The position numbers and the translations under genes are program-made. A DNA stretch of 64,000 bases from Lycocorax pyrrhopterus obiensis (taxonomy: Eukaryota; Chordata; Aves; Passeriformes; Paradisaeidae). Positions 25,466 through 38,100 of this stretch are shown here, in pieces. The notes under the pieces are model-generated. The model was not told where the DNA came from, searched no databases, and saw only the letters and a list, made by a program, of their open reading frames with translations. Numbering within the stretch: the stretch's first letter is position 1; every line of letters starts with the position of its first letter. The stretch covers positions 43,166,975 to 43,230,974 of the forward strand of contig JACSVZ010000007.1 in the NCBI GenBank assembly GCA_014706295.1. The letters run 5' to 3'.

Positions 25466-28400
25466 GACAAGATAAGAGAATTTTGAACAATTTAGCTTGA
25501 AAGGGATGTCCTGAGCCGTTCATCTGGGGTGTTATGTGAAGTAGGTTTGATTAGGTCAGTCTGCAGGGCCTTAACCAATAAAGTTTTGAATATCACTAAA
25601 AAGCTCACCAACTTGTGATTTCCACCCTTATTTCATCAAAAGCCTATTCAACACTTTAAAGACAGATAAAAAAAGTTCTCTCTCTTGACAACATTCCTGT
25701 CAGATGCTATGGTGTGAGATCAAGTGTTACATGGAGGCAGCTTTGTGAGAAGTGGCAGAGCCTTGCAAGCAGAATCCTCCACAGCATTCGGATGATTACC
25801 TGTGGAATAGGAGATAAGGAGCTGAGAGAGCATGCCTTGCAGCTCCTGTAAAATTAATGCAGTTTTACTTTCTCATAAGGAACTCATCACATTTATACAA
25901 CAGTTATGTAAGTACCTTGCTATTACTATTAGAGAAAATCTAATCAAAGTAGAACATAATAGCAATGTAAGAGATTAAATTTAGAGGACTGGATGTAAAC
26001 ATCACATAAAAATGATGAAAGGATGCTGGGAGCTGTCAAGGAGCATATCTTGTAAAAGGGTTGACAGTCACAGTTCTAGAACCAACTGGAAATTTTGTGC
26101 TTCTGCTGTTCTGTGAGAAAGTCTTTGGTAATGGCACACAATACTGCCCTTATGTTTGTTGGGATTAAACATAGCAGAGGCAAGCTTTGCTTTTTTAAAG
26201 TTATGCAACATTGTCAGGACACACATACCAAAAGCATGAAAAGGTATTAAATAAAAGTGAATATATCAGAAGAAAAAGGCCTGAAACAAACAAACAAAAA
26301 CCCCAAACCCAAAACCCAGAACAAACAAATAATTAAAGAGTCTTTGGTTATTTTTCTCAGTGAAGGTGTTGCAGCCATTTTTAGATCTGCAAATTAGAAG
26401 CTTATTGACGTGGTTATTCAAACCATACATGAGTGAAAAATACTACATTTTCTACTACTTGTGTTGTGTTTATTATAAATGTTGAAAGTGAATCGTTGTG
26501 AGTTTTGGTCAAAGTAGACAGTTTCAGTCATTTCTTCTTTGCAAGTCGTCTTCTCTGTGTAGTCACTCATGGAATGACTACTTGGCTTGTCCAAATTGCA
26601 AGCATTTTTCTTTATCAGTGATTTTATGAAATCCCTAAATACACTGGTAAGTGTATTTAGTTAACACGATCTATGGACAACAATGCCTGATCATATGCCT
26701 CAATCTTACCAGACTTATATTCCTAGCTAATTCACTGCCTCCTGACTAGATTGGTAATCCTGGATGACAAAGATACCATAGATGGGATTAATTCAGTTCC
26801 AGCAATACATAAGCCAAGGACAAACTGGCTCTTCCAGCTCTGCATGGCCCCCCCAGAGTTGCATGTGTGCACTAAACTTATGTTTGAACCATTGCAAGTA
26901 CTTGCTTTTCCAGTCAAGCTTTCTTACCATGGTAAAACTTCAGATTCCTCAGGAACCTTGCAGGGAAAGAGTCACACACTTAGAAAGGAAAGTGACACAG
27001 TCAATGAGATAAATAATTTTGGAACCAGATTTCTCCTTGTTTCCCTCAACGACTGTCAGGGATTAGAGGAGAAGTTGAGAAAGAGCTATTTCAGATCAGT
27101 CAACTCCGAAGAATGTGCTGGAACCTCCCAACATGTTTAGGAGTTATTTCTTTGCCATGATAGTTTTAATGTTGCCGAACCATACCTTGAGGTTACCAGC
27201 CATTATCTGTGGAGAAAAATAACACTGATGGCACTCGAGAAATAAGCTACTTTTGCTTAGACTGATAAAAAGCCATTTACTTTTGATAAACACCCATTAC
27301 AGAGAGGCATAATATTTTGCAAGATGTCTCTATATATTGCTGTAATGTAGGAAAAAACCTGTTAATCTGTTATATCCAGAGAAATATGAGTGTGAGGACT
27401 TCAGACTTTTCTGCCTCTCAGTCTGTTAATGCTTCTGTAAGAAAAAGAGAAGTGCCTCTGATTCAGTCTGTGGCTATTTAAGTATAAAGCTCTTTGAGGT
27501 CATTTCTTCTTATATCTGTTATATATCTGTTGTGACAGGATAGCGTAAGGTGTCAGCTGGAAATAACTCTGTGTGTTTGTTCAGTTTTGCAAGTTTGAAT
27601 ACATTTTGAATGTTCCCAAGGGCTCACGCAGTCTATTTGTAACATTGAGGTTTTTCCCTCTGAGCCTTTAGAAATACATCTTTTCCCTCTTATTATTTGA
27701 TGCATTTAATTCTTTTGACAGGATAGGTGAGTGGAGAAAGTAGAGAGAAAATTCTAAAATAATTTGAAATTACAAGGTAATTGACATATTCTGATAATTG
27801 TTAACATGGAGTATAACTGGTGGCGATTAATGTCTTAGCATTGATATACCTAGATGGTAGTTAGAAAGCAGGTTAAGCTGTTCAAGTGGCTAACATCCAG
27901 CTGATTCATATTCTGTATAGGACTGGCTCAGTGTCATTCCAAATGAAAGTATCAGTGAGAGGAAAGATTCTTATCCATGCATTTTCAAGGTATTCCTTTG
28001 TCCTAGTTACTGTCTGCATTTCTTTGCGAGAAATTCCTTGACCTGTTTTTCCATTGTAAGACTATCTACGGTTAAGTTTCACAGATATCTAAGTTGTTCT
28101 AAATGCAAATATTGTTCCCAAATATTTCTAATATTTTAAAGGTTCATAATGGAATTAAAGCATCTCTGAGCCTTGCCAATCTGTAGTCATTTGCTGAGGT
28201 GCTTTACTGCTTCAGTCTGGTCTCTGTCATTTCTGAATGAGAGAGACTGCAAGGCAGGACTTTCCTGACCAGTCGTGGCTCTGTTGCGCACCCACTGTGT
28301 TGCCCATGTGGACAGAAGGTATACTAACACTAGAGAAGAAGGAGCGGGTAGCAGAGAAACGTTCAGGATCAGCACATTGGGAAAATAAACTTGTTTTTGC

Positions 28401-30062
28401 TTTGCATCTCCCCACCATGCCTTCCCACACACGTGCTCCTGCTTCCTTTGCTTCGGAGTGGTGGCTAGCAGATACCTTTGTATTCATGAAAGCCAGACTG
28501 CCAGCCTCATGATACTACTTCACCACAAAGGCCAATGACAAAAGGGGGTGCTAGACCTATTCAGAGAATTAGTTTAGCTGTAGATCTTGCCATCCTGAAA
28601 CTGGATGTTAACTGAATATATGATGCATGCATAGCAGAGGCTCTGGCCTAAAGCCAGAGAAGTGTTTGTGTAATATTAATGGCAATTTTGCAGCCAGCCA
28701 GAAAAAATTATCTTTCCTTGAATGCATGTAAATTTTGGGCATAACAAAATTAATGCCTCCTATGCTAGCTGTGGTTATTTGCATAAATCATGTTATGTTA
28801 ATAAAGGGGTTCACACTGTCAGGAAGGAAATTGAAAACTGCCACAAACAAAACCTTGGTAAAGAGATTCAGGTGTTTCTCTGCACAGTCTTGCAGTCCGA
28901 CGTTAAGACTGGTTCCCAGTGTTTGTTCAGGGTGAGAGGGCTGCAGGAGAAATGTGTCTGCATGCTTTTTTTTTTTTTCCAAAAGAAAGCTGTCAGATCA
29001 GGTGCACTGGAGATACAGCCCATTTCCCTCTGTATGGGAGCATATGGAGAAGTGGAGGTGTCCAGGCTTCCTCCTGCTGAGAGGCCCTGGGGATTGCTCT
29101 GTTCATGTCTCATAACTGTGACTGAAGAGGGCTTGAACTGAATCACTGCTGTGAGGAGAGGCACCCAGAGAGAATGTGGTTGACTTAGAGTGGTTGCCTG
29201 TTCAGGGCAGACTTGATTTCCTCCATGTTACTCTGGTACAGTGTCAGTGATTGGGCTGTAGGAACCATCTCTGCCATGAACACATGAGGAGTGCAGGAAG
29301 CATTTTTGACAAATCTCTTACTATGAAGATAAAAAGAATCAAAATCAATTTGATAAGGGCAAACTCTCCCAGCTGATAATTATATGCAAAATCTGCCTGT
29401 TTCCTTAGGGATCATTCTGTAATGGATTATACTGTAAGCATCTGTGCCATCTTAAGAGTGCAAAGAATGACTTTGATGGAAAAGGCGTCTGCCATTAGTG
29501 TGTTCAAAACATCGCTGCTCGTGCTGCAGCAGAGCTGCTGGTCAGCTGGCATTCACAGACCTGAGTTTATCAGATACAGACTTGCGGTCAGTTGTTTTCA
29601 TGTCTGATGCTAAGAACAGTTTTATGTATGTTGGTCAGTACTTTAGATTAATAAATATTGGTGAATAGAGACATTAGTCTATAGGCTTTGCCTGAGGTAG
29701 TTAATTTTATATGCAGTTTTTCTGAGTAGAGGTTTTTCTCACAAATGTTTTGTTTTTTCCAGAAGTAGTATTGCTGAAAGCAGTTGCCAAGTACAACTAG
29801 ATTAAGTGTTTTCATTTGAATAGTTTATTAGCTGAAATGTGCAGATTTTTGTTGACTGCATCTATTTGTCAATTTAGTTTGAATGTGGCAAGTATTTATG
29901 AAAAAAGAAATGGGAAACAAAAAAATATGATGACATTTATTATAAAAATGTTTTGACTTTTCCTTTTTAATAATGTCTCAATATTTAACTTACTCTAAAA
30001 TTATTTCTTTTCTCAGTCAGTGAAACCAAAACTGTCTGGTTGCCAGTGAAATAAAATGTTTT
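25466..30062. other. Intronic sequence, no gene seen
   Basis: AT-rich intron. Moderately GC-richer patches at about 28190-28520 and 28860-29200 hold several overlapping chance frames on both strands, but I recognise no domain and no repeat family. An A-rich simple stretch lies at about 26285-26335. Confidence 0.5.
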
Positions 30063-30121
30063 CATAGAACAACTTAGGTTGGAAAGTGGTCTCTGGAGGT
30101 CCGTGGTCCAACTCCCTGCAT
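30063..30121 (-). mobile_element. CR1 LINE 3' tail fragment
   Basis: The + strand reads TCATAGAACAACTTAGGTTGG followed by a GTCCAACTCCCTGCA end. This is the reverse complement of a CR1 terminal segment (TGCAGGGAGTTGGACC ... CCAACCTAAGTTGTTCTATGA). Only about 60 bp remain. It is in opposite orientation to NRXN3. Confidence 0.8.
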
Positions 30122-33100
30122 AAAACAAAGACAGCTTTTGAAAATATTTTTGTCACTTTGAGACCTTCTTCTGTGACTGCAGCCTTTCAAAGGTGATTGA
30201 AGGTGTTCTTTCATGGACAACGGTTGGCTCCCTCAGTACGTTTGGACGCAGCCTTTCTGGTCCCGTTAATTTATAAATGTCAGAAACTTTGGAGGCCTGA
30301 CCTTGCCATTGAATACCACAGCAAAGAAGGTGTAGTGTGAGTACTTCAGCCCTATTTGGCTTTGAATTAAAAAAAAAAACTCCATGCAGAACATTTTTTG
30401 GGTTGCTTTCGGGGAGCAATTTTTGGTCCAGAAACCTAGGGCATTTTCAGATTGGCATGAAGTGATTTTCTCTTCCTTCTGCTGATGTTGCCAATTTGTT
30501 CACTGAACCGAAAATGTCTCCTGTTCTTTTTATTTCCTGGATGTCAAACTTGATCTGTACTGTGGCAGCACCTCTGTGGTCTAGTTCTTGTCCTGCAAAC
30601 ATGTGTTTGCATATAGTATAAATATTCACCTTAATGTCATAATCCAACATACATGGTATTTCTGTTCTAGCAGTGAGCATTCTTCAGTAGATAATCAGAT
30701 GTGGCTTATGAAAGAGAAAAGTCACAGAAAAGGTGCATTTTCACATTGCATTTGTTTAAATTCTGAAGGGATATTTCTTTGTGTTGGTGAGAGAGCAGAT
30801 GTTCTTTGCATCGTTTTTGACTATGTGGCTATTGCTTGTATTTGACTATAAATATAAAAGAGTAAATTTGCTGATCCAGATGGTTGTCCTAGATTGGTGT
30901 TGTGATAGAAATAGTCTTTTTATTGTTCTTTGTCTGTATTTGACACCTCATTAAAAGTCAGCATTGGTATAAAACTAGAAGCTGTTTTGCTTTGTGACGT
31001 TAGTGATATTGAATGAGAAATTAGAAGTCCCTTAATTCCAACTCATCTCAGTAGTACTTAACACATTTTTTTACTCTGTACCTGCTTGAAATTGTGACAG
31101 TGACGTTAAGAGATATTAAATGTGACCCAGTTGCCTGCAGGCTTGTACAAATGGCTTGGTTTATGGTAAAACTTCGGCTACCAATTTGCTATTAAGCATG
31201 CTTTGCATTAAACAAATGTTTAGCAACTTTTAAAACTGGACTTGGGAGTGAGTGAGAGATGACGCATCTAAATATACATCCCTGCCTATAAAATTGCTCT
31301 GTCATTTATTGAGACTTTGAACTTATATACCAGTTCATCTGATTTGCCAGACTGATGTGCTTTACAGCTTTCTTTCAGCACCTCTGAAAATCAAGCTGTC
31401 ATTGAATTCGTGCACTGTTGAAACTGAACTGCTGTCAGTTGGATATACCATTAATTAGTCTTGGCAGCGAAAAAGGGTCAGAACTAGTTTCCATCTCTTC
31501 CTTAAGAAAAAAGAGTAAATAAAAGAGGGAGCAAGAGAAAAACCCTGTGGCTTCTTCCTAGCAAAAGGGGGTTTAGCCCAGAAGCACGGTTGTTTAGCCA
31601 TTGAGTGATAAACCCAGGCTGGTGACCGGGGATAATTGTTTGTCACTCAAGTAATTCAAGTTTCTAACGAGCCATCCTTCCCAGACTGCAGGCTGGAAAT
31701 GCTACACTTGATAAAAAGCTCACAAACCAGTAAGAGGGAGTAGTTTACAACCAGTAATCTAAAGCATCCATTAGCAATACAGGTTAAACAAATTAAAAAG
31801 CAGAACAAATAAACAAACCAAAAGAAAAAAAAAAAACAACTCCAAACTTGACCTGTGGTCCTACAGAGTGTTACCCAGTGCATTATTTTAGAAGACCTTA
31901 GTGAGATCAGGCTAATATGACACTTGCAGATGCAAGTATTTATTTCTATGAAAACCTGACTTCGGAAGAACCAGTACTTTAAAGATTTAGAAACAGGAGT
32001 CTTCTGAGGTCTAATCCTCATTTTCCAGGCTTGGCTACTGTGTTGAATAATCCATCAAACCTTTACTTCACCATGTCATTAATGTTCTTGGGGGTGGGAT
32101 GAGCTAAGTGATGGCATTTGTTTTTCCTGACTGATTCTGCAGTGATTCTTAATAAATCATCCTGAAATGCCTTATCCTTTTGCATTTTAAAACAAAGCAA
32201 AAACTCAACACCTCTCCCCAGCCAAAACCCTTCTTGAGAGGAGTGCTTATTCCCCTTGAAGTTGTGGGAACTATAGAGAGCTTAAAACTCTTGTACTGTA
32301 TAGCTGTGCCAGTCATTTGTATCATGGCCTGTATTAGCTGTCTGGTGCTGTCCTGGGAATCAGGTTTCCTCAACTGATTGACCCACAGGACTTGATGGTC
32401 TCTTCTACTTACTGTGGTGTTTATCTGGCACTGATTACAGAATCTGAAGATCCACATTTTAAAGAGAATTTGTAAGTCTTCTGCTGCTGTCACTACTGCT
32501 GTGATAGTATTAAAATTATATGTATGATGGTATTAAAATTATATGTTTGCTGATTGTATGGACTGTAAATGCTAGTAGTTTGCAGCATTTGTTCAGCATA
32601 GAATCTGAATACTTTCTAAACATGCATGGATTCATTCTCACAGTGCTCCTGTGAATGATAGAAATCAGAGAAATATTGGTTTGATGAGCGTTGCAGCACA
32701 CCAGCTGCTTACCAGCTAGAAATAGACATGGTGGGGAACAATATATAGGGAGAGAGGTGTGTATAATCTACCCATCTCTGTAACAATTGCTACCTCCTTT
32801 TTTAACAGGCAGCTGGAGAGGGAAAAAAAGATTGTGTTGAGGTTTTGTGGGTTTGGTGTCTTTGAAAAGGCAATACACAAATAACCTTTTCTCAGAGGAA
32901 AAGGATGTCTTTTCAAACTTGCAATGGAAAACAAAGTATGCTCATCACTAAGCTTTCCATGGGAAATGGAAAGAGTTGGATGTTATAGAGAGATGTTTGT
33001 GACCAGCTTATGCCAGTAATCAAATTCTAAGTTTTTACAACTTAGGCGGAGGTCAGCATATATACTATTACTTGATAGTCAAACAACCTTATTGCTTAAA

Positions 33101-33886
33101 TTGTCTTTGAAAGAGCTTGAACTCGTATGGAATCCTAATACAACTAGGTCTTTTTATTTCTTTAAAACTTTCCGACTATTTTAAATGTGGTGTACAACAA
33201 CTGCTAAACCTTGATTGTAACCAAGATGGCTGATGAAGATGCACAGGCATCAGTTGATCTCAGGGGTTATAAAGTCACCACTTTCCTTCCTTGTGTTCAG
33301 CTCATGATTTGTACACTGATGTTGCTGTCAGAGCTCCAGCCTTTTTAAAGTGATCATTAACTTTTCTCTGTGTTGGGCACCAGAAGGAGATCCCCAAATG
33401 CTGGTGGTACCTTTCCAGAAGTAAGTCTTCTTCCTGTGGGAAGAGATCTTCTTTGTTCCTCTTTTCTCTTTCTCCTAGTATGTTGCTGTTTTAGGATGAC
33501 TCCTAACAATTAATTACCTGCTGTACTCCTATCTAATTTTAACAATATTAGAATTATGTGTAGATGTTACATGAAGCATAGAGGATTTTTATGAAGGTAT
33601 ACATATGAAATGGCGTGACTCAAGAGGTATGGCACCCTCTTGAGAAGAAGGATGGCACCAGTTTGGATCTCAGACACTGTTATTGAGAGCATTGAGGACA
33701 GAGAGATATGGATATGTTTAAAGCTCTGTGCTTAACTTTACCATTCTCTCTTCTTCTCTCGGGGCATTTTTTTCCTTTATGTGCTCTTCAGCTGACATGA
33801 AAGCTGTGACTTTTAAAATCTGAATTTCAAAGGAGTTCTCAATATTTGCCTCAGATGTCATCTTTATCTGTAAATCCTCACTATCC
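30122..33886. other. Intronic sequence, no gene seen
   Basis: No gene is supported. On the minus strand two neighbouring frames (30680-30447 and 30419-30153) look protein-like, but I cannot relate them to any family. A 23-bp tandem duplication lies at 32501-32546. Confidence 0.5.
32501..32546. repeat. 23-bp tandem duplication
   Basis: Two head-to-tail 23-bp units (32501-32523, 32524-32546) share the 17-bp core GTATTAAAATTATATGT exactly and differ at only two positions in the first six bases. Confidence 0.9.
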
Positions 33887-34045
33887 TTCAGTCTGCACGT
33901 CTGATCCCTCAGCTTTCCAGAAGCCTGTGATCCTTCCTTGATAGCTCCTTAAGCTTAAGGAGTCTCTTGCCTGTAGGTCTACATACCACTTGTCTTTCTC
34001 ATCTGGGTCTCTCAGTTTAGGTAGAAAGAAACCAGTCCATGCTAT
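33887..34045. repeat. Diverged direct repeat, left copy
   Basis: About 160 bp that reappear at 34941-35104 in the same orientation. Shared blocks in the same order include CAGTCTGCAC, CTGATCCC, AGCTTTCCAGAAGC, TGATCCTTCCT, TACCACTT and TCTCAGT. Identity by eye is roughly 75 percent with small gaps. The left copy contains a perfect 18-bp palindrome, CTCCTTAAGCTTAAGGAG (33945-33962), which is eroded in the right copy. It could be an old local duplication or two remnants of one interspersed repeat; the family is not recognised. Confidence 0.75.
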
Positions 34046-34940
34046 CAGAAGACTGGAGATTGGTGGTGTCTGTAAAGCACTCGAGGAGGATTTTCATCAG
34101 TGGATACAGATCTTTTTGCTATGACTGTGGTGAGTTTCTGCTAGCAGGGTCCCAGTTCTTTTGGGAGTATGCATTACGACTACTGCTGACAGGTTTTTGG
34201 AAATAGAAGGGTTAAATGTCATTAAACAAATTATTTGCAGATAGGCTTCTAACCAGCATCTTGACTGCTGGATATGTCTTAATCTTTGAAGTCAGTTGTC
34301 AGTGTAGATCTGGCTTCCAATAGGGTTTTATCCATTTTTGTAATGCTTGCTAAAGGAAAAGGAAAACGCTTATTCAAGAGGGTTCAAGCTTTTGCTGGCA
34401 ACACAACTTTGTCCACTTTCTGCCTCCTAAAACTTTATTTTGAGGTTGCATTAGCATTGTAGTGTCCTAGATAAATAAGGAATTCTGCAAATATGAAGAT
34501 GAAAATGAAAAGCTTAGAGGATGGCAACCTAAAAGAAGTATTTAACTTGCACCTCAAGAAGACAAAGGATAAGGGGGCAGTTGGAGAGTCTTCTGTGTCT
34601 CTACTCCTTGTACAGGGAGACTCAGTAGAACTTCCCCATGAAGTGTTTTTATTGGATTATACTTGTTTTCTGCTATGTAACCTGGAGATGTGGTTTATCT
34701 TAAATAGGTAAAATATGTACCAGTGCTCTAGTTATTTAATATCAGGAAAACTTTCAGTCACAATAGTGTCATCTGTGTTGCTATGTGGTCACTATCTTGT
34801 GCTAACCATTCCTATTTAAGAAGTGGAAGATTAGTCAATGACTCTTCAAAAGGTAACAGCAGCTGAGGTCTCTATTCTGTTGCCCATGAAAGACACTCTT
34901 TGAGGTGGATAAGCTTTTAAATGCCTCTAGCATTAAACAC
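34046..34940. other. Spacer between the two direct-repeat copies
   Basis: Roughly 0.9 kb without recognisable coding sequence or repeat family. No RT, integrase or gag-like frame was seen, which argues against the two copies being LTRs of one retroelement. Confidence 0.5.
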
Positions 34941-35104
34941 TCCAGTCTGCACTACTGATCCCTTAGCTTTCCAGAAGCATTTGATCCTTCCTCAAAAGCT
35001 TCTTAAGTGAGATAAAAAGACTCTTCTGTGTTAGGTCCAAGTACCACTTACCATCCTTCTCTCAGTAGTTTCTCACTTCAGGCAGAGGACCAATGTGCGT
35101 TACC
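34941..35104. repeat. Diverged direct repeat, right copy
   Basis: Second copy of the block at 33887-34045, about 1.05 kb downstream and in the same orientation. Flanking sequences on either side do not match those of the left copy, so the duplicated unit seems limited to about 160 bp. Confidence 0.75.
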
Positions 35105-38100
35105 AGTTATGCACACACAGCTTGCCTGTTAAACCTGAAAACAAAAGATCTCCTCTTGCAAGTTTTGGCTGTTTGTACTTGTTAATAGTATGATTTCTAT
35201 GCATTTTGATGTTCCTCCTACCAATCCACCCAGGGTTCCCAGTAGACTTATACATACTGGTTAATATGCAAGTTAAAAAACTCCAAAGATCATGAAAAAG
35301 AGTGGCACCCTTCAGAATGGAGGTAGCAAAAAGAGAGCTAAACCTAAAGAGCATATGCCATGTTTTGTACCCCCTGCAGAAGACTGGAATCCTGCTGGCT
35401 TTGTAATCACTTAGACATAATTCTGTGATACTATTATGCTCTTAGAAGGACGCTGAAGATAATTCATGTCACACTCCTAGCAACAACGAAGGTAACTCTG
35501 TGGGCATTTGTAACACCTCCAGCACCCAGGTGCCACAGGGAAAGGTACTTTAATTGAGGGAGAAGTTTAGATCCTTTGAATGTTTGATGATGTTGTTCTT
35601 TGCCCTTGATATCTGGATAAAGAAGTGTTGGTACCAGGACTGTCTCCTGTTCTAATGCTATGCTGTTGGTGAGGACTGTGCAGTGTGTCCTAAAAAGCAT
35701 TTCTAAAAAAAAAACTTTAAGGCAATATTTGGGACGGGATCTTCAAGGAGCTTTTTTTTTCTCTGACTCAGCTGCCTATTCAACTGCCAGATGTACCTTT
35801 GGGAAGACGAGACCCTTTCTTTGGTATTATTTTCTGTGCTCTGAAAGAGGGGTACAAAGATGCTATCCAATTGTTAGAAAGTGGATCCTTTTCTGAAAGA
35901 CACGTGCGATTACCGCAAGGCACTGTATTGCCATGTACTGCATGATTTATCTATGTTTCTGATCTCCTTGCTTTTCAGATTTAGATGAGAAGTTGCTACT
36001 ATGATACTTAAAAAAGGCACCAAAAATGCCTCTACAATAAGAATCATAACATTCCAAAATTCAAATAATCCTTTCAAATGAAGTAATAGAGGCAATTAGA
36101 GCATGAGAGCACTCACTAAATGGGGTACGAGCTTTTCCAGCTTGTTCTTTCCTGTTCCTTAGTAACATAGCAAAAGAAAAGAGTTTTGAGAAGGGATGTG
36201 GGGCAGAGGGTTAGGTTCTTGGTTTAAAGACTCATACATTTGATCCATATTTTTTTCCCCTCTAAGTGGTTTGAATCTCATCCAGGAAGTTAGCAGTCAA
36301 ATTATTTCATTGCTACTCTATATGTGTCTGTATGCTGCATATGGCTCACTCCAGTTGTCTCAGCCTCTTTGCCAGCATCTTTTTCTCACTATCGTCACGA
36401 TTAATCCACTTGTTTTGCAGCGTTTATGGAGACTTGAAACTACTGTGGTCTTACTGTTAGTAGCACAGCCTATCTATGCTTCAAGTAAGGTACATCAATG
36501 GGAGTAGCGAGAAGCTGTTTGGTTTTGGTATCTCTATTATTGTATCTACACAGGAATAAAAAGAAGAATTAAATCTCTAGCTTTGTCACTCCTACATCTT
36601 GCTTTGATTGGCACTGCATTACTGGAAAAGCTAATAAAATGTATAGCTTCCTTAAAATAGAATCTCTTTTCCTCTCTATTACTGTTGTGGTGTACTAAAG
36701 TCTATGCATAATTGTTGCTATAATGGTTACCTTAAAATTCTCTCTTATGGTAAAATTTCATGAAGTTCTGCATGTTTGTAATTTCTGCATATACTCATTT
36801 CTTAGCTGGCAAATCACACCCGTTAAATAGATATACCTGAAATCAGTGGATAGTTGCTATTACGGAGGCAAAGATGGGTTGAAGTTCTAGAGTTACTTTA
36901 TTAATTGCCGGGGTGTAGTCATCTTCAAAGCAAAATACATCAGCGGGTGAAACTCTGGAAAGCACCACCGAGTACTGTAAGCCCTTTGAACTCGCGTAAG
37001 GCCGGCTAAGCAGCAGCTTCAGTGAATGCGGTTTCCCTCTAGTGGTGCTCCCTGCGGTAGACGCTGCTCCTGTGATTGCCTGGCTGCTTAACTTACACTA
37101 AGAGTTGGCTTGAGCTTTGCTCTCTGAAAATCTAGTGTGCACAAATATTTCCCTAGGCAAACTGTAAATGAGTCACAATATAGCAGCTTCTGAGTTCTTT
37201 ATACCTACGCTGGAGCTTTCGTTGCCCTGGTCTGTTAGGAACAGCAGTTTAAGGCGTTTGGCAAATGTGAAGTGGTTCATATGACAGCCTTATCTGAAAA
37301 CAAACATAGGCAGTGTGACTGAAATCACTTTGAAGTTAATTTAATTAAACTCTTGTAAATCTTAATTTTAAAAGCATGAACACTTGCGGTTTTTTTTACA
37401 TACTTCTGTGTCCTTTTTTGACCTCCTCACTGGTTGTGAATATAAAATAAAATCCCTTTCCTTAAAAGTGAAAAAAGCTCATGTAATAAAAATGGGAAGC
37501 CATCTATTACCATTACAAATTAATAATATCTTGAATAAATAATAAGAAATGCTTCCGTTTATTTTTAAACAGTGAATTATTTTCATTTAGCTTGAAGTTG
37601 AGATATTTTCGATGTTTTCTAAGTCAGAATAAAATTATTTTTGGATGAACTGAAATATCCTTTAAAATTGTAATTTATTATTTAAACCCTTTTGAGGGAT
37701 TAAGTTTCTATTAACATGAATGTTTTCCTGTTAAAAATGATTTTGCTCTAGATACACAGTAGTTATGTAGTGTCTAAAGGCATTAAAATTCAGCAGCAGT
37801 GAAGCTGAGGTAAACAAGGAGCATAACCCACTGCCCTTGATGAAAAAACCTCAAGATAAATCCAGTTTGTGCCATGTGTGACCTGTATGATATATGCAAT
37901 CAAATCATCTCCTTGTTCTTAATCACAAGTTATATTCATGTCACCTGAAAGACATGCAACTAAATTTCCACACTAAGTTTCTTTCAGAGCCTTATGAAAA
38001 AGCTGCAATCATGTTGAATGCTGCCTGAATCTGTGTTAAACCTTATTACAGCTATTGGCCAGGGTGTCTGCAGTGAAAATAACAGCCATTCAATATGGTG

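Noticed and set aside
26751..27140. 129-codon frame on +
   Set aside because: No recognisable domain or splice context; an overlapping second frame of similar quality suggests locally low stop density only.
30153..30680. Two protein-like minus-strand frames next to a CR1 tail
   Set aside because: No family recognised, no retrocopy hallmarks, and a stop and frame change between them; not enough to call a pseudogene.
36271..36507. Hydrophobic 78-codon frame resembling membrane segments
   Set aside because: T-rich intron translates to Leu/Ile/Val; no start context or neighbours support a gene.
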